Assembly (NCBI GenBank): GCA_937136055.1
Contig: CAKZOD010000028.1
Location: 17,548-81,547 of the forward strand
DNA length: 64,000 nucleotides
Direction of reading: 5' to 3'
From: an uncultured Oceanospirillaceae bacterium
GTDB taxonomy: Bacteria; Pseudomonadota; Gammaproteobacteria; Pseudomonadales; Balneatricaceae
The translations under genes and the position numbers were made by a program. Shown here one piece after another: positions 29,353-37,266 of the stretch (its first letter is position 1; every line of letters begins with the position of its first letter). The notes under the pieces are model-generated. The model made no database searches, had not been told where the DNA came from, and was given only the letters and a program-made list of their open reading frames with translations.

Positions 29353-29450
29353 GAACCCGTTGACTTCAATGTGGTGCAGTGAAGTCACTGGTTCAAGTAA
29401 TAGATACCTTCACAAATCACCCGTTATGTTGAGCATAGCGGGTGTTTTTA
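29353..29450 (+). terminator. two hairpins ending the gab operon
   Basis: The first is an interrupted stem (GAACC 29353 and TGACTTCA 29361 pairing with TGAAGTCA 29380 and GGTTC 29390). The second is a 10-bp stem with one wobble pair (29419-29428 with 29434-29443) followed by GTTTTTA, a typical intrinsic terminator. Confidence 0.85.
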
Positions 29451-29507
29451 TCGCTTAAACCTTTCTTGATAATCTATGTCGAGCATAAATTTAAGAATTT
29501 AGGAAGC

Positions 29508-30128
29508 TTAAAGATGTGCTGCAACGGCCTCTAAATGACCATCATAAATCCCATCTTCACGTAAATGCTCTAATGTTGAGAGCAAATAATCTAAACTATT
29601 ACCATAAATACCTTTTGCAGTAGCGACAATATTAGCCAGTTCTTGAGGTGCCTTTACCTGACTGTATTGTGGATGATCAGGGTCAACAATAAAGGTCAGG
29701 GCATTGATTGGCTCGCCCCCTTTACGGTGTATTTTAATAATACGTGCGTTATACACCATAGTGGGTAGTTCTCGATCGTAGAGGTAGCTTGCAACTTCCT
29801 GCTTTATTTCCTCGCTGATTCGAAATAGTTTTCCCGTACAGCTACCACCTCTATCTAGGCCTAGCACTAATCCTGGATGTTCAGGTGTGCCGCGATGAAC
29901 CCAAGAAGAGACGCATAAGGCTCTGTGATACCCATAGATACGACCGTCTACTTTTTCAATGTACTCAAAACCTGGCCGCCATAACAAAGAGCCGTAACCA
30001 AACACCCAGAGATCGCCCTCAGGAAGTGTTGGCAGTATTGCATCAGCATGCATTTTGGGGAGTTGATCTTTGGTGTGCATTTGCGCTTTTAACTCAATAG
30101 CGGCGGGACTCAGTTTAAGGTTTGACAT
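29508..30128 (-). CDS. glutathione-specific gamma-glutamylcyclotransferase (ChaC-like)
   Basis: A 206-residue ChaC-family enzyme that cleaves glutathione to 5-oxoproline and Cys-Gly. The substrate-binding FGYGSLLWRPGFEY and the catalytic Glu in YDRELPTMVYN are intact, and the family strand RALCVSSWVHRGTPEHPG is present. No linked cation transporter gene (chaA) is seen. It stands between the convergent gabT and the Sel1 gene. Confidence 0.9.
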   Translation of the reverse strand: MSNLKLSPAAIELKAQMHTKDQLPKMHADAILPTLPEGDLWVFGYGSLLWRPGFEYIEKVDGRIYGYHRALCVSSWVHRGTPEHPGLVLGLDRGGSCTGKLFRISEEIKQEVASYLYDRELPTMVYNARIIKIHRKGGEPINALTFIVDPDHPQYSQVKAPQELANIVATAKGIYGNSLDYLLSTLEHLREDGIYDGHLEAVAAHL

Positions 30129-30239
30129 AGATAATAGCAGCGACGTCGTAAGTGAATGGAGATTTTAATATGCTGCCATACTAAAATTTAGCAACGCAAA
30201 TAGCAATCGCTATAAAGTAGGGCAGTTTTAGTTTGGGAT

Positions 30240-30968
30240 TTAATACAGCTCAGGGTGATCGTTGATCCATTGAGTAACCTGCTTTTTAGCTTGGCTGAGT
30301 TGATCGCTACTCATTTGTTCAGCGATTTCCTCAAGAGGGCTTTTTTCAAGAATATCGACATCATAGAGGTTAGTGTTGGCAATGGCTTGCCAGACATAAG
30401 CTTTGACTAAATCTTTAGTGACTTCACTGCCATTTAGATACAAAGCTGCTAGATCTTGCTGGGCATTAACTTGCCCTTGCTCAGCGGCGAGTAAATACCA
30501 GCGCAGAGCAGGTTGAATGTCTTTTGCTGTACCTTCTCCATATCGATGCAGATTGCCGATATTGTACTGAAAGTCTGGGTTTCCCTGTTTTGCGGCTTTC
30601 TCAAACCATTTAAAAGCCGTTTCTAGATTAATCGGTAGGCCAACACCTTGATAATTCAAATAGCCTAAATAGAATTGAGCGATATCATCTTCACGCTCAG
30701 CAGCTTGGGTGTACCAATGAATAGCTTGAGCTAAATTTTGTTTAACACCCTCACCGTGTTCATACATGCTGGCGAGCAAGCGCTGCGCAGCGGGATTGCC
30801 ACTTTTCGCAGAAGGTTCAATTGATTGAAACGCTTCAACATTTTCTAAGTTAGTTGCTGCATCATGGTTATGTGCCTGAACAGCCATGCTTAAAAGCAGC
30901 GCTGTGATCACTAACAGTGATATGTTAAGCACGCGCAGTACTATAAAAGTGAAGAAGTGGGCTGCCAT
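30240..30968 (-). CDS. secreted Sel1-repeat protein
   Basis: A 242-residue protein with a signal peptide (hydrophobic residues about 9-28, likely cleavage after AVQA) and three to four Sel1/TPR-like repeats, for example AQRLLASMYEHGEGVKQNLA and PDFQYNIGNLHRYGEGTAKD. Sel1 proteins are periplasmic or membrane adaptors; the partner is unknown. No neighbour clearly defines its role. Confidence 0.85.
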   Translation of the reverse strand: MAAHFFTFIVLRVLNISLLVITALLLSMAVQAHNHDAATNLENVEAFQSIEPSAKSGNPAAQRLLASMYEHGEGVKQNLAQAIHWYTQAAEREDDIAQFYLGYLNYQGVGLPINLETAFKWFEKAAKQGNPDFQYNIGNLHRYGEGTAKDIQPALRWYLLAAEQGQVNAQQDLAALYLNGSEVTKDLVKAYVWQAIANTNLYDVDILEKSPLEEIAEQMSSDQLSQAKKQVTQWINDHPELY

Positions 30969-31134
30969 TCGGCGCTCCTGACTGTATTAATATTAGGTTT
31001 ATTTAATTCTAGTTGAAATGCGCAATAAATAAACAGAATATTTCGGATAACCCTCAGTTTTTGATAAACAATCCACTCTAAAGGTGTTCTTCAATACTTG
31101 AAGTTAAACTTTAGTAGGTTAAAAAAGGCTTAAG

Positions 31135-31182
31135 GAAGGTATTAGGATCGGTACTAGGGAAGGTATTAGGTGTAAGTATTAG
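31135..31182. repeat. 12-bp imperfect tandem repeat, four units
   Basis: Units start at 31135, 31147, 31159 and 31171. The first and third are identical (GAAGGTATTAGG). It lies in the 310-bp spacer 30969-31278 between the Sel1 and NnrS genes; the rest of that spacer shows no gene. Confidence 0.85.
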
Positions 31183-31278
31183 AGGCAAATGTTTTTGAAA
31201 ATGCTGCTCTTAATACAGCATAAAAGAGGAGCTCGAAAAAGAACCCGCATTAAATTGTGGCTTAATACGGGTAAAATA

Positions 31279-32460
31279 TTAGCCTTCTTTTCCATCAACC
31301 CTTGGCTGACATAAAATGGGTAAATAGTAATATAAAAAACACATCAGGCCTATTATCCAGCTCCCAGCGCTGATAGCGGTAAACTCTGCACTATAGACAG
31401 GTATTAGAGTGGAACCAAGGCCCCGCACTAAGGTCGCGATAACCAGCGCGATCAAGGCTATGACAACAAGCGGGCTGGCGACAATTTTACGCCCAGTGTG
31501 GCCCAGAGAAACCCTAGCGGTAAACGTCATTATCATTGCGCCGATAAAACCAACATTAATTAAATGCATCGCGTTGGAATAATTATCAAAGATTAGCAGA
31601 GCAAAAAACGCTAAAGGCAAAAAGCCGTAGTTTATCCAAAGAGACCAGAGTAATGCGTTTTTCCAAATTGCAGAAGTGTACCAGATAGTTAAACGATACA
31701 AATGACAGATTACAGATAGAGCATACAAACCAAATGTTATTTTAGACAGTACTTGAGCCAGTTCTCGATCTAATGATGGATCGATAAGAGTGATGGCGAA
31801 AATGATGACGATGAGTAGTTGGCATACAATAGTAAATACAATAGGTTCACGTTTTATCTCTGTGTTAGTGCCTTTCGAGATAAAAAAGGGGATAACTCTT
31901 GAACTCATAAAACTAATTAACAATACAAACCACCAGCTAGTGGCAAAGTTTAAGCGAGAACTGAGCAATGGTAGTTGCTCGATGATGGCATAAAACTGAA
32001 AGCAGTTGAGTACAAGAAACCCAGTAAATAAGGCAATAAAGATAAAGTTGCGCTTGTTTTGGCTCTTTATCAGCATTCGTGCCAGCCAAAAAATAGCAAT
32101 CAACAGCACAGCGCTATCGGCAATAAAAGCGATGAGAGCCGTGTTAGCATTTAAGTTCATTGCTATGCGCGCAATTAGCCATAGGCTGACAAGCGCAATC
32201 AAGGGCGCTCCTTTAATACCTGGTTGTCCGGTCCATGTTTGAGCGGCGGTCATGATAAAGCCCAGAACCACAGCCATCGCAAAGCCAAACTGAAATTCAT
32301 GGGCGTGCCAGGCAAATAATCCAATATCGCTTTGCCATACCCAAATACCACTTAATGTGAGTGTCCAGCGAAGCAGTAACCAAATCGCATAACAGGCACT
32401 GAGAATAAAAAAAGGTCTAAAAGCGAGCTGGAATAGAGTGAGTTTATTCAAGAATTGCAT
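31279..32460 (-). CDS. nnrS: NnrS-family membrane protein
   Basis: A 393-residue polytopic protein with about 12 hydrophobic segments. The opening FQLAFRPFFILSACYAI, WHAHEFQFGFAMAVVLGF and TAAQTWTGQPG match NnrS, a haem- and copper-containing protein linked to nitric oxide tolerance in denitrifiers and relatives. Conserved His residues of the WHAHE motif are present. There are no nitrite or NO reductase genes nearby. Confidence 0.9.
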   Translation of the reverse strand: MQFLNKLTLFQLAFRPFFILSACYAIWLLLRWTLTLSGIWVWQSDIGLFAWHAHEFQFGFAMAVVLGFIMTAAQTWTGQPGIKGAPLIALVSLWLIARIAMNLNANTALIAFIADSAVLLIAIFWLARMLIKSQNKRNFIFIALFTGFLVLNCFQFYAIIEQLPLLSSRLNFATSWWFVLLISFMSSRVIPFFISKGTNTEIKREPIVFTIVCQLLIVIIFAITLIDPSLDRELAQVLSKITFGLYALSVICHLYRLTIWYTSAIWKNALLWSLWINYGFLPLAFFALLIFDNYSNAMHLINVGFIGAMIMTFTARVSLGHTGRKIVASPLVVIALIALVIATLVRGLGSTLIPVYSAEFTAISAGSWIIGLMCFLYYYLPILCQPRVDGKEG

Positions 32461-32613
32461 CGGGAAAGGCCATCCACATTGAGAAAATCAGACGGCATTA
32501 TTGCGCCATACTCGCTAAGGAGTATAGATCTAGCTCAATTTTTACTGACCTTTTCTCACAACAGATTTATTTTGCAAAACAGCTGGCTAAAAAAGATACT
32601 AAAAATGATGTGT

Positions 32614-33069
32614 TTAAGATGAAATTGGCAAAGCTGTTTGTTCCTTAAACGTGCGGATCGTGAAGTTCGAGTTAATATCTTTCACCATAGGAATAATACG
32701 AAGTTGACGCATAAAGGCTTCATAAGCGATCAAATCAGCACAAACTACTTCTAATAGATAATCGTATTGACCAGAGACAACGTGGCCATTAATGACTTGG
32801 GGAACTTGTTGAATAATATGCTCAAAATGCTCTAAGTCAGTCTCTTGATGGCTATTTAAATTAACATGCACAAAGATAGTCATGCCTAAATTAACGCTGT
32901 GACGTGAAACCTTTGCTTGATAACCAATAATGACTTTTTCTGTCTCTAAGCGTTTTATGCGTCTAGCACAAGGGGAGGGAGATAAATTCACACTGCTTGC
33001 GACTTCTGCTGTTGTTAAACGACCATCTCTTTGTAGGATGTCTAATATCTTTTTATCTACTTTGTCCAT
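32614..33069 (-). CDS. Lrp/AsnC-family transcriptional regulator
   Basis: A 151-residue regulator with the N-terminal HTH (DKKILDILQRDGRLTTAEVA) and the C-terminal RAM effector domain (VVSGQYDYLLEVVC). It is divergent from an EamA transporter with 172 bp between starts, a standard pairing in which Lrp-like proteins control amino-acid exporters. That control is an inference from layout. Confidence 0.92.
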   Translation of the reverse strand: MDKVDKKILDILQRDGRLTTAEVASSVNLSPSPCARRIKRLETEKVIIGYQAKVSRHSVNLGMTIFVHVNLNSHQETDLEHFEHIIQQVPQVINGHVVSGQYDYLLEVVCADLIAYEAFMRQLRIIPMVKDINSNFTIRTFKEQTALPISS

Positions 33070-33241
33070 AAAACATACATTTTCAATTTATTGATTGATT
33101 CAACTAAAATATCTTCTTTAAACGAGATAAAAAAGCTAATTATCTAAATATTATACACTATAAAACCAGATAAAAGCGCAGTGTTTTAAGCATAATATGC
33201 CCGTCAAACAGATCCACTCTCACCTGTTTTTTGGAAAAATT

Positions 33242-34165
33242 ATGTTACTTGCTCAAAATTATAAAACTGCTTTTTCACACATGAACTCTGGCGTGTTAGC
33301 CCTGATAGCAACGCTCATTATTTGGTCATCGTATTTTGTTGCGTTGCGCAGCGGCGCACAATCGTCATTAACAGGTTTTGATATGGCTCTTTTAAGGTTT
33401 ATGCTGCCTGCGCTGTTATTAACTCCAGTACTGATCAAGTCGAAAAACCGTATTGCCAAGGTGCCAAAACGCTATTTATTAGGGATAGCAGCAGGCGCAG
33501 GCTTGCCTTTCTATCTCTTTTCAGTGCTCGCATCTGGGCAAGTTCAAGCGGTAATTGGCAGTTTGCTTGTGCCGGGAGTGTCGCCATTACTGGTCACTAT
33601 TATGGCAATAGTGTTTTATAAAGAGCGTTTGTCAAAGCAGCGCATGCTAGGTTTGTTTACGATTTTAGGCGGTATTGCGATGTTAGTGGGTAATCAACTA
33701 GGCCTTAACGCAGGCTCTACAATCTCATTTGGCAGCTTAATGGGAATGGGATTGTATTTGTGTGCAGCAGGATGTTGGGCGGTTTATACAGTCAGTGTGA
33801 AAATGTCAAAACTCAATGGTCTAGAAATAGCGGCTATTCTAAATTGCAGTGCGGCTATTATATTACTCAGTGTCTTGCCTATTGATATGTTCACAAGCAA
33901 TTTAGAAAAAGAATCTTTAGAGACGATTTTTGCTCAGCTGCTAGTGATGGGTGTGTTCTGTGGCTTGATAACAGTTATTACCTATGGCCATGCTATTTCT
34001 CGTTTAGGTGCAGAGATTACCGCGTGTTGGGGAGCGATGACACCTATCTTAGTTGCGCTATTAGCGTTTTTGATTTTAGGAGAGGCGCTTAGTGTTTCTA
34101 CCATGGCTGCAATGATGCTAATTATTATGGGCGTGGTATTTGCGAACTTTAAACGTAAAACGTAA
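33242..34165 (+). CDS. EamA/DMT-family transporter
   Basis: A 307-residue transporter with ten predicted helices in two EamA repeats (ALIATLIIWSSYFVALRSGA..., MGMGLYLCAAGCWAVYTVSV...). I chose ATG 33242, which has GGA eight bases before it; an upstream start at 33197 and a later one at 33284 are possible. Divergence from an lrp-like gene hints at amino-acid export. Its last codons lie in a 7-bp repeat tract. Confidence 0.85.
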   Translation: MLLAQNYKTAFSHMNSGVLALIATLIIWSSYFVALRSGAQSSLTGFDMALLRFMLPALLLTPVLIKSKNRIAKVPKRYLLGIAAGAGLPFYLFSVLASGQVQAVIGSLLVPGVSPLLVTIMAIVFYKERLSKQRMLGLFTILGGIAMLVGNQLGLNAGSTISFGSLMGMGLYLCAAGCWAVYTVSVKMSKLNGLEIAAILNCSAAIILLSVLPIDMFTSNLEKESLETIFAQLLVMGVFCGLITVITYGHAISRLGAEITACWGAMTPILVALLAFLILGEALSVSTMAAMMLIIMGVVFANFKRKT

Positions 34166-34181
34166 AACGTAAAACGTAAAT
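34154..34181. repeat. 7-bp tandem repeat across a gene 3' end
   Basis: Four copies of CGTAAAA (the last ends in T) start at 34154, 34161, 34168 and 34175. The EamA stop codon lies in the second copy. Copy-number change would alter or shift only the last residues. Confidence 0.85.
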
Positions 34182-34210
34182 ACGCCGTAACGTTGCACAA
34201 TTTCCATTCT

Positions 34211-34233
34211 GGAGCGCCTTAAAAGGGCGCTCC
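34211..34233. terminator. terminator-like hairpin after the EamA gene
   Basis: A perfect 8-bp GC-rich stem (GGAGCGCC 34211-34218 with GGCGCTCC 34226-34233) with a seven-base loop. There is no U-tract, so its strength is uncertain. It marks the left border of the eCIS region. Confidence 0.6.
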
Positions 34234-34239
34234 TAACGT

Positions 34240-34719
34240 TACCTGCTCACATCCCTCTACATCCTCTCTACAGACAAATTCATCCAATAATTAATAAATT
34301 TAATAATATATTTTCACCTTTTTTAATAATTTTAGAAAATTCCTTAATTTTGAAATAGCCGGTTTTACTATTTTGATCATAAATAAAGAAATAGTGTGTT
34401 CGATAGTTGTTCAAATATTTGTAAATTTTTCCAATTATTCAAGTGTTTAATTTTTGAGCAGCGTTTAAGTTTAAATAAAGATGACACAAACCTTTAGCTT
34501 GTTGCTATTATGGCTCCGAATAAAGACGCTTGTTTTAAACGAGTGTTTAAGGTATTTATTACTTGGCGTTTGAGAAAAAAACTAACAAAAATCTATAGTG
34601 AAGAGGGACGATGCTTTTTTAAAAAGCAAGTAATTAGACGTATGCTTATTAAAAGGACTTCTTAACCAATCTTAAGTATATCGCTATTTGATATTTTCAA
34701 TAACTGCATGGAGGCAGCA
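34240..34719 (+). promoter_or_regulatory. AT-rich leader of the eCIS sigma factor gene
   Basis: Nearly 500 bp without a gene; 34280-34480 is conspicuously AT-rich, as expected of promoter DNA that nucleoid proteins might silence. A possible sigma-70 promoter is TTGAGA (34570) with CTATAG 17 bp later. A dyad TTAAAC 34535 / GTTTAA 34545 and a hairpin TGCTTTTT/AAAAAGCA at 34612-34628 follow. The latter contains a three-codon frame (MLF) behind AGAGGG. Confidence 0.45.
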
Positions 34720-35289
34720 ATGAATATCAAGATAAATGAAGAGCTGCATGATAGTAGCGACCTAGTAAAACGTATTCGCAAGGGTGACAGACAAGCAGAA
34801 GCACTGTTAGTGCAAAAGTATCAGCGCAGCTTGCTAGAAATGCTGAAATATAGAACGCGAGATATTAGCCTAGCGGAAGATCTTTTACAGGATACCTTAC
34901 GTATTATTATTGAAAGATTGCGTAAAACAGGTATTGATGATCCCAGTAAATTGACCCATTTTATACACGGAACCGCACGCAATATTGTAATTGCACACTA
35001 TCGAAAAGAAATCAGACGTGATACCCAGGTTAACAGTGAGATTGTTGAGCAAACTGTTGATAATAGCCGCGGGCAATTACAAATCATCATGTCAGAACAG
35101 CACAGTCATAGTGTACGCTGCCAGCTTACAAAGCTTGCCATACCTAGAGATAGAGAAATATTAACTCGCCTTTACGTGTGGGAACAAGAGAAGCTTCAAA
35201 TATGTCATGCGATGGAGTTAACGGTGCATGCATTTGATCGCATAGTGTCGCGTGCCAGAAAACGTTTTAGAACGATAGTAGAAAATTAG
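34720..35289 (+). CDS. ECF-like RNA polymerase sigma factor heading the eCIS locus
   Basis: A 189-residue sigma-70 family protein. Region 2 is recognisable at about 25-90 (ALLVQKYQRSLLEMLKYR, LAEDLLQDTLRIIIERL, FIHGTARNIVIAHYRKE). A helix-turn-helix-like region 4 is at about 135-185 (DREILTRLYVWEQ..., HAFDRIVSRARKRFR), though divergent. I chose ATG 34720, with GGAGG six bases upstream, over ATG 34708. It sits alone before the eCIS structural genes on the same strand and is followed by a small gene resembling an anti-sigma N-terminus. Control of the eCIS operon is the natural inference. Confidence 0.85.
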   Translation: MNIKINEELHDSSDLVKRIRKGDRQAEALLVQKYQRSLLEMLKYRTRDISLAEDLLQDTLRIIIERLRKTGIDDPSKLTHFIHGTARNIVIAHYRKEIRRDTQVNSEIVEQTVDNSRGQLQIIMSEQHSHSVRCQLTKLAIPRDREILTRLYVWEQEKLQICHAMELTVHAFDRIVSRARKRFRTIVEN

Positions 35290-35417
35290 CAGCACAAAAT
35301 TACTCAACAGAAAATAAAATCAGACATTGTTTCAATAAATTTGTGAGAGGAAACGCCAAAGTTCATCAGTGAATTTTTAAATCGGCAGGGATGCATATTT
35401 GAAAATTGGGATGAATT

Positions 35418-35588
35418 ATGGATATCAACTATATAAGAAAGGAGCAAGTAATAGAGCGTTATCTTGATAATAAACTCACAGATGAAGAGTTAAAACTTTT
35501 TGAAATATATTATTTAGATTATCCAGAGATACTAAATGATATAGAGAAAATAAGAATAAAAAATAAACTTATTAAACCTAAAAAATAA
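35418..35588 (+). CDS. 56-residue anti-sigma-like small protein without zinc ligands
   Basis: A short frame, MDINYIRKEQVIERYLDNKL then TDEELKLFEIYYLDYPEILN, ending in a Lys-rich tail. It resembles the N-terminus of zinc-finger anti-sigma proteins (ERYLxGxLSxxExxxFExHYxxCPxC), but the His and both Cys are replaced (YYLDYPEI). It lies 128 bp after the sigma gene. I infer a sigma-binding regulator or a decayed one; there is no membrane segment. Codon use is AT-rich like its surroundings. Confidence 0.65.
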   Translation: MDINYIRKEQVIERYLDNKLTDEELKLFEIYYLDYPEILNDIEKIRIKNKLIKPKK

Positions 35589-35596
35589 GTTTAAAC

Positions 35597-35617
35597 TTAA
35601 GCATGTTAAATGCTTAA
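35597..35617 (+). promoter_or_regulatory. hairpin between regulator genes and eCIS structural operon
   Basis: An 8-bp AT-rich stem TTAAGCAT (35597-35604) with ATGCTTAA (35610-35617), directly after a 12-bp palindrome AAGTTTAAACTT (35588-35599). No U-tract. The remaining spacer to 35775 should hold the structural operon promoter. Confidence 0.45.
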
Positions 35618-35775
35618 TACTTAACAAAAACCTTTCTTAAAATTATCGAAAAATATTTGAAATCACGAGAAAATAAGTGAGAGTTTTAGGCGCTTAATGT
35701 CAGTCGATAATTATCAAAACTACTATGCTCAATATTAATTAGTTAAAAACTAAAATTATATTACGATGGATCGTT

Positions 35776-36360
35776 ATGGCTTCTTATCGCGCAATTCCAG
35801 GAGTTTTATCCGCTGTAAAGCGATTACTCGAGAATCGGATCTTACAAGATAATGATATTGCAGATTTTAATCCTGAAATTGTTATTTTGGGAAACCGTGA
35901 GCTGGCAGATAAACCGTCAAAGAACCAAATTGGTCTTTATCTGCATCGCGTCTCTGTCGATCCCATTGGCCGCAATCGCTATATCAGCAGCACCGATCTT
36001 GGCCAACAAGCGCAACCAGAATTACCTGTGAATTTGCATTTGTTGCTGATTGCTTGGACACATTTAGGGGCTAACGAAGGTTTACTCATAGGCTGGGCAA
36101 TGCAGCACATCGGTAGTGCACTGACATTGGATATTTCGCATATGTCAGTGAGTGATGAAAGCTGGAGGTCACAAGAGCAAGTGCAAATGATACCTGAAGA
36201 AATGAGCACGGAAAATTTACTGCGAATATGGGATGCACTACCACAAGATTACTTACTATCCGTCCCTTATTTGATCAAAACATTACGAGTGCTCCCCATT
36301 GAGCCGCCGCCAAGTGAAGTACTAGTTGACACGGTGATTACACCTATTGAGGTAATGTAA
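35776..36360 (+). CDS. eCIS tail terminator, DUF4255 family (Pvc16-like)
   Basis: A 194-residue DUF4255 protein. Typical features are the opening MASYRAIPGVLSAVKRLLEN, the middle PVNLHLLLIAWTHLGANEG, and MSTENLLRIWDALPQDY near residue 140. In PVC and Afp systems this protein caps the sheath and tube end. It is the first gene of the structural operon and overlaps the next gene by one base (TAATG). Confidence 0.88.
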   Translation: MASYRAIPGVLSAVKRLLENRILQDNDIADFNPEIVILGNRELADKPSKNQIGLYLHRVSVDPIGRNRYISSTDLGQQAQPELPVNLHLLLIAWTHLGANEGLLIGWAMQHIGSALTLDISHMSVSDESWRSQEQVQMIPEEMSTENLLRIWDALPQDYLLSVPYLIKTLRVLPIEPPPSEVLVDTVITPIEVM

Positions 36361-37226
36361 TGGTGATGCCAGCAGAAGTGATTTATCAGCGAGCCGGTCA
36401 TTACCTTGTGTTTAATGATGGGAGTGGCTATCAAGGTAACAGCGAAGATGAAGGTTTGGGCGAAGGTACTGTTATTGGAGCCGAGGATATTAGCGCGTTG
36501 GACTTTATCATTGAGCATGCACCTAAAGATCTCAAGCTAGTAAAGAAAAAGAACTTGTTAGTGTTGCAGCGCAAAATAGCAGGGATCTCTTACCAAGTAA
36601 TGAGTGCTCAACAATATGATCAATATACACAGCAACAAGAGAGCAATGATCAAGCCTTAGCATTACAAGCTTTTTCCTTAGTTTGTGTCGTTCAAGATAA
36701 AAACGGGCACTATCACCCCCAACGCTTGAACATAAGTTTGAATAACCAAGTGAAACACAGTGTTGAGCTCTATCGCAGTGTAAAAGGTAGCCAATTTAGA
36801 GCCAGCGGTGGGGTATATGCACAACTTCGCTATAGTGATCAGCTGCCAGCATCTTGGGCATTGATGCAAGTTTCTATCAGTATGCCCAATGGTTTGCCTG
36901 CATTGGTTTTTAAAGCACAGGCAGACATAAACGGTGATGTTTTATTAGCTTTTGATCGTCTACCTATGCCTAATTTGGCCAATGATAATGCCCAATATAG
37001 CTGCACTTTAACGATACAAAGTGATTATGCATTGGCGACTGATAAAAATTCGATGAGTAGTAATATCGACAGTTTTAGTGAGACATCACTGGCCTTACAG
37101 GCGAATGATTTATCACAGTTATCTGAACTGCTGGTTTTTGATTTTCACTGGGGCGACAGGATGCGCGTGAGCAGTGAAAACGCAGCAGTGCTATATCTGC
37201 AGGCCGCTCAGTTACCTAGTGGCTAG
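36360..37226 (+). CDS. eCIS-associated protein of unknown function (288 aa)
   Basis: Not recognised as a named family. It begins with beta-rich sequence and Gly/Asp loops (VFNDGSGYQGNSEDEG), and the middle (WALMQVSISMPNGLPALVFKAQADINGDVLLAF) has the Gly-Asp-x-Gly turns seen in carboxypeptidase-regulatory-like and transthyretin-like sandwich folds. There is no signal peptide. The gene is translationally coupled to the DUF4255 gene and precedes the sheath gene, so a structural or assembly role is likely. The fold guess is weak. Confidence 0.6.
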   Translation: MVMPAEVIYQRAGHYLVFNDGSGYQGNSEDEGLGEGTVIGAEDISALDFIIEHAPKDLKLVKKKNLLVLQRKIAGISYQVMSAQQYDQYTQQQESNDQALALQAFSLVCVVQDKNGHYHPQRLNISLNNQVKHSVELYRSVKGSQFRASGGVYAQLRYSDQLPASWALMQVSISMPNGLPALVFKAQADINGDVLLAFDRLPMPNLANDNAQYSCTLTIQSDYALATDKNSMSSNIDSFSETSLALQANDLSQLSELLVFDFHWGDRMRVSSENAAVLYLQAAQLPSG

Positions 37227-37266
37227 AGAGATAGAGAATATACTCAATTAAGAAGAGGGACTTGTT

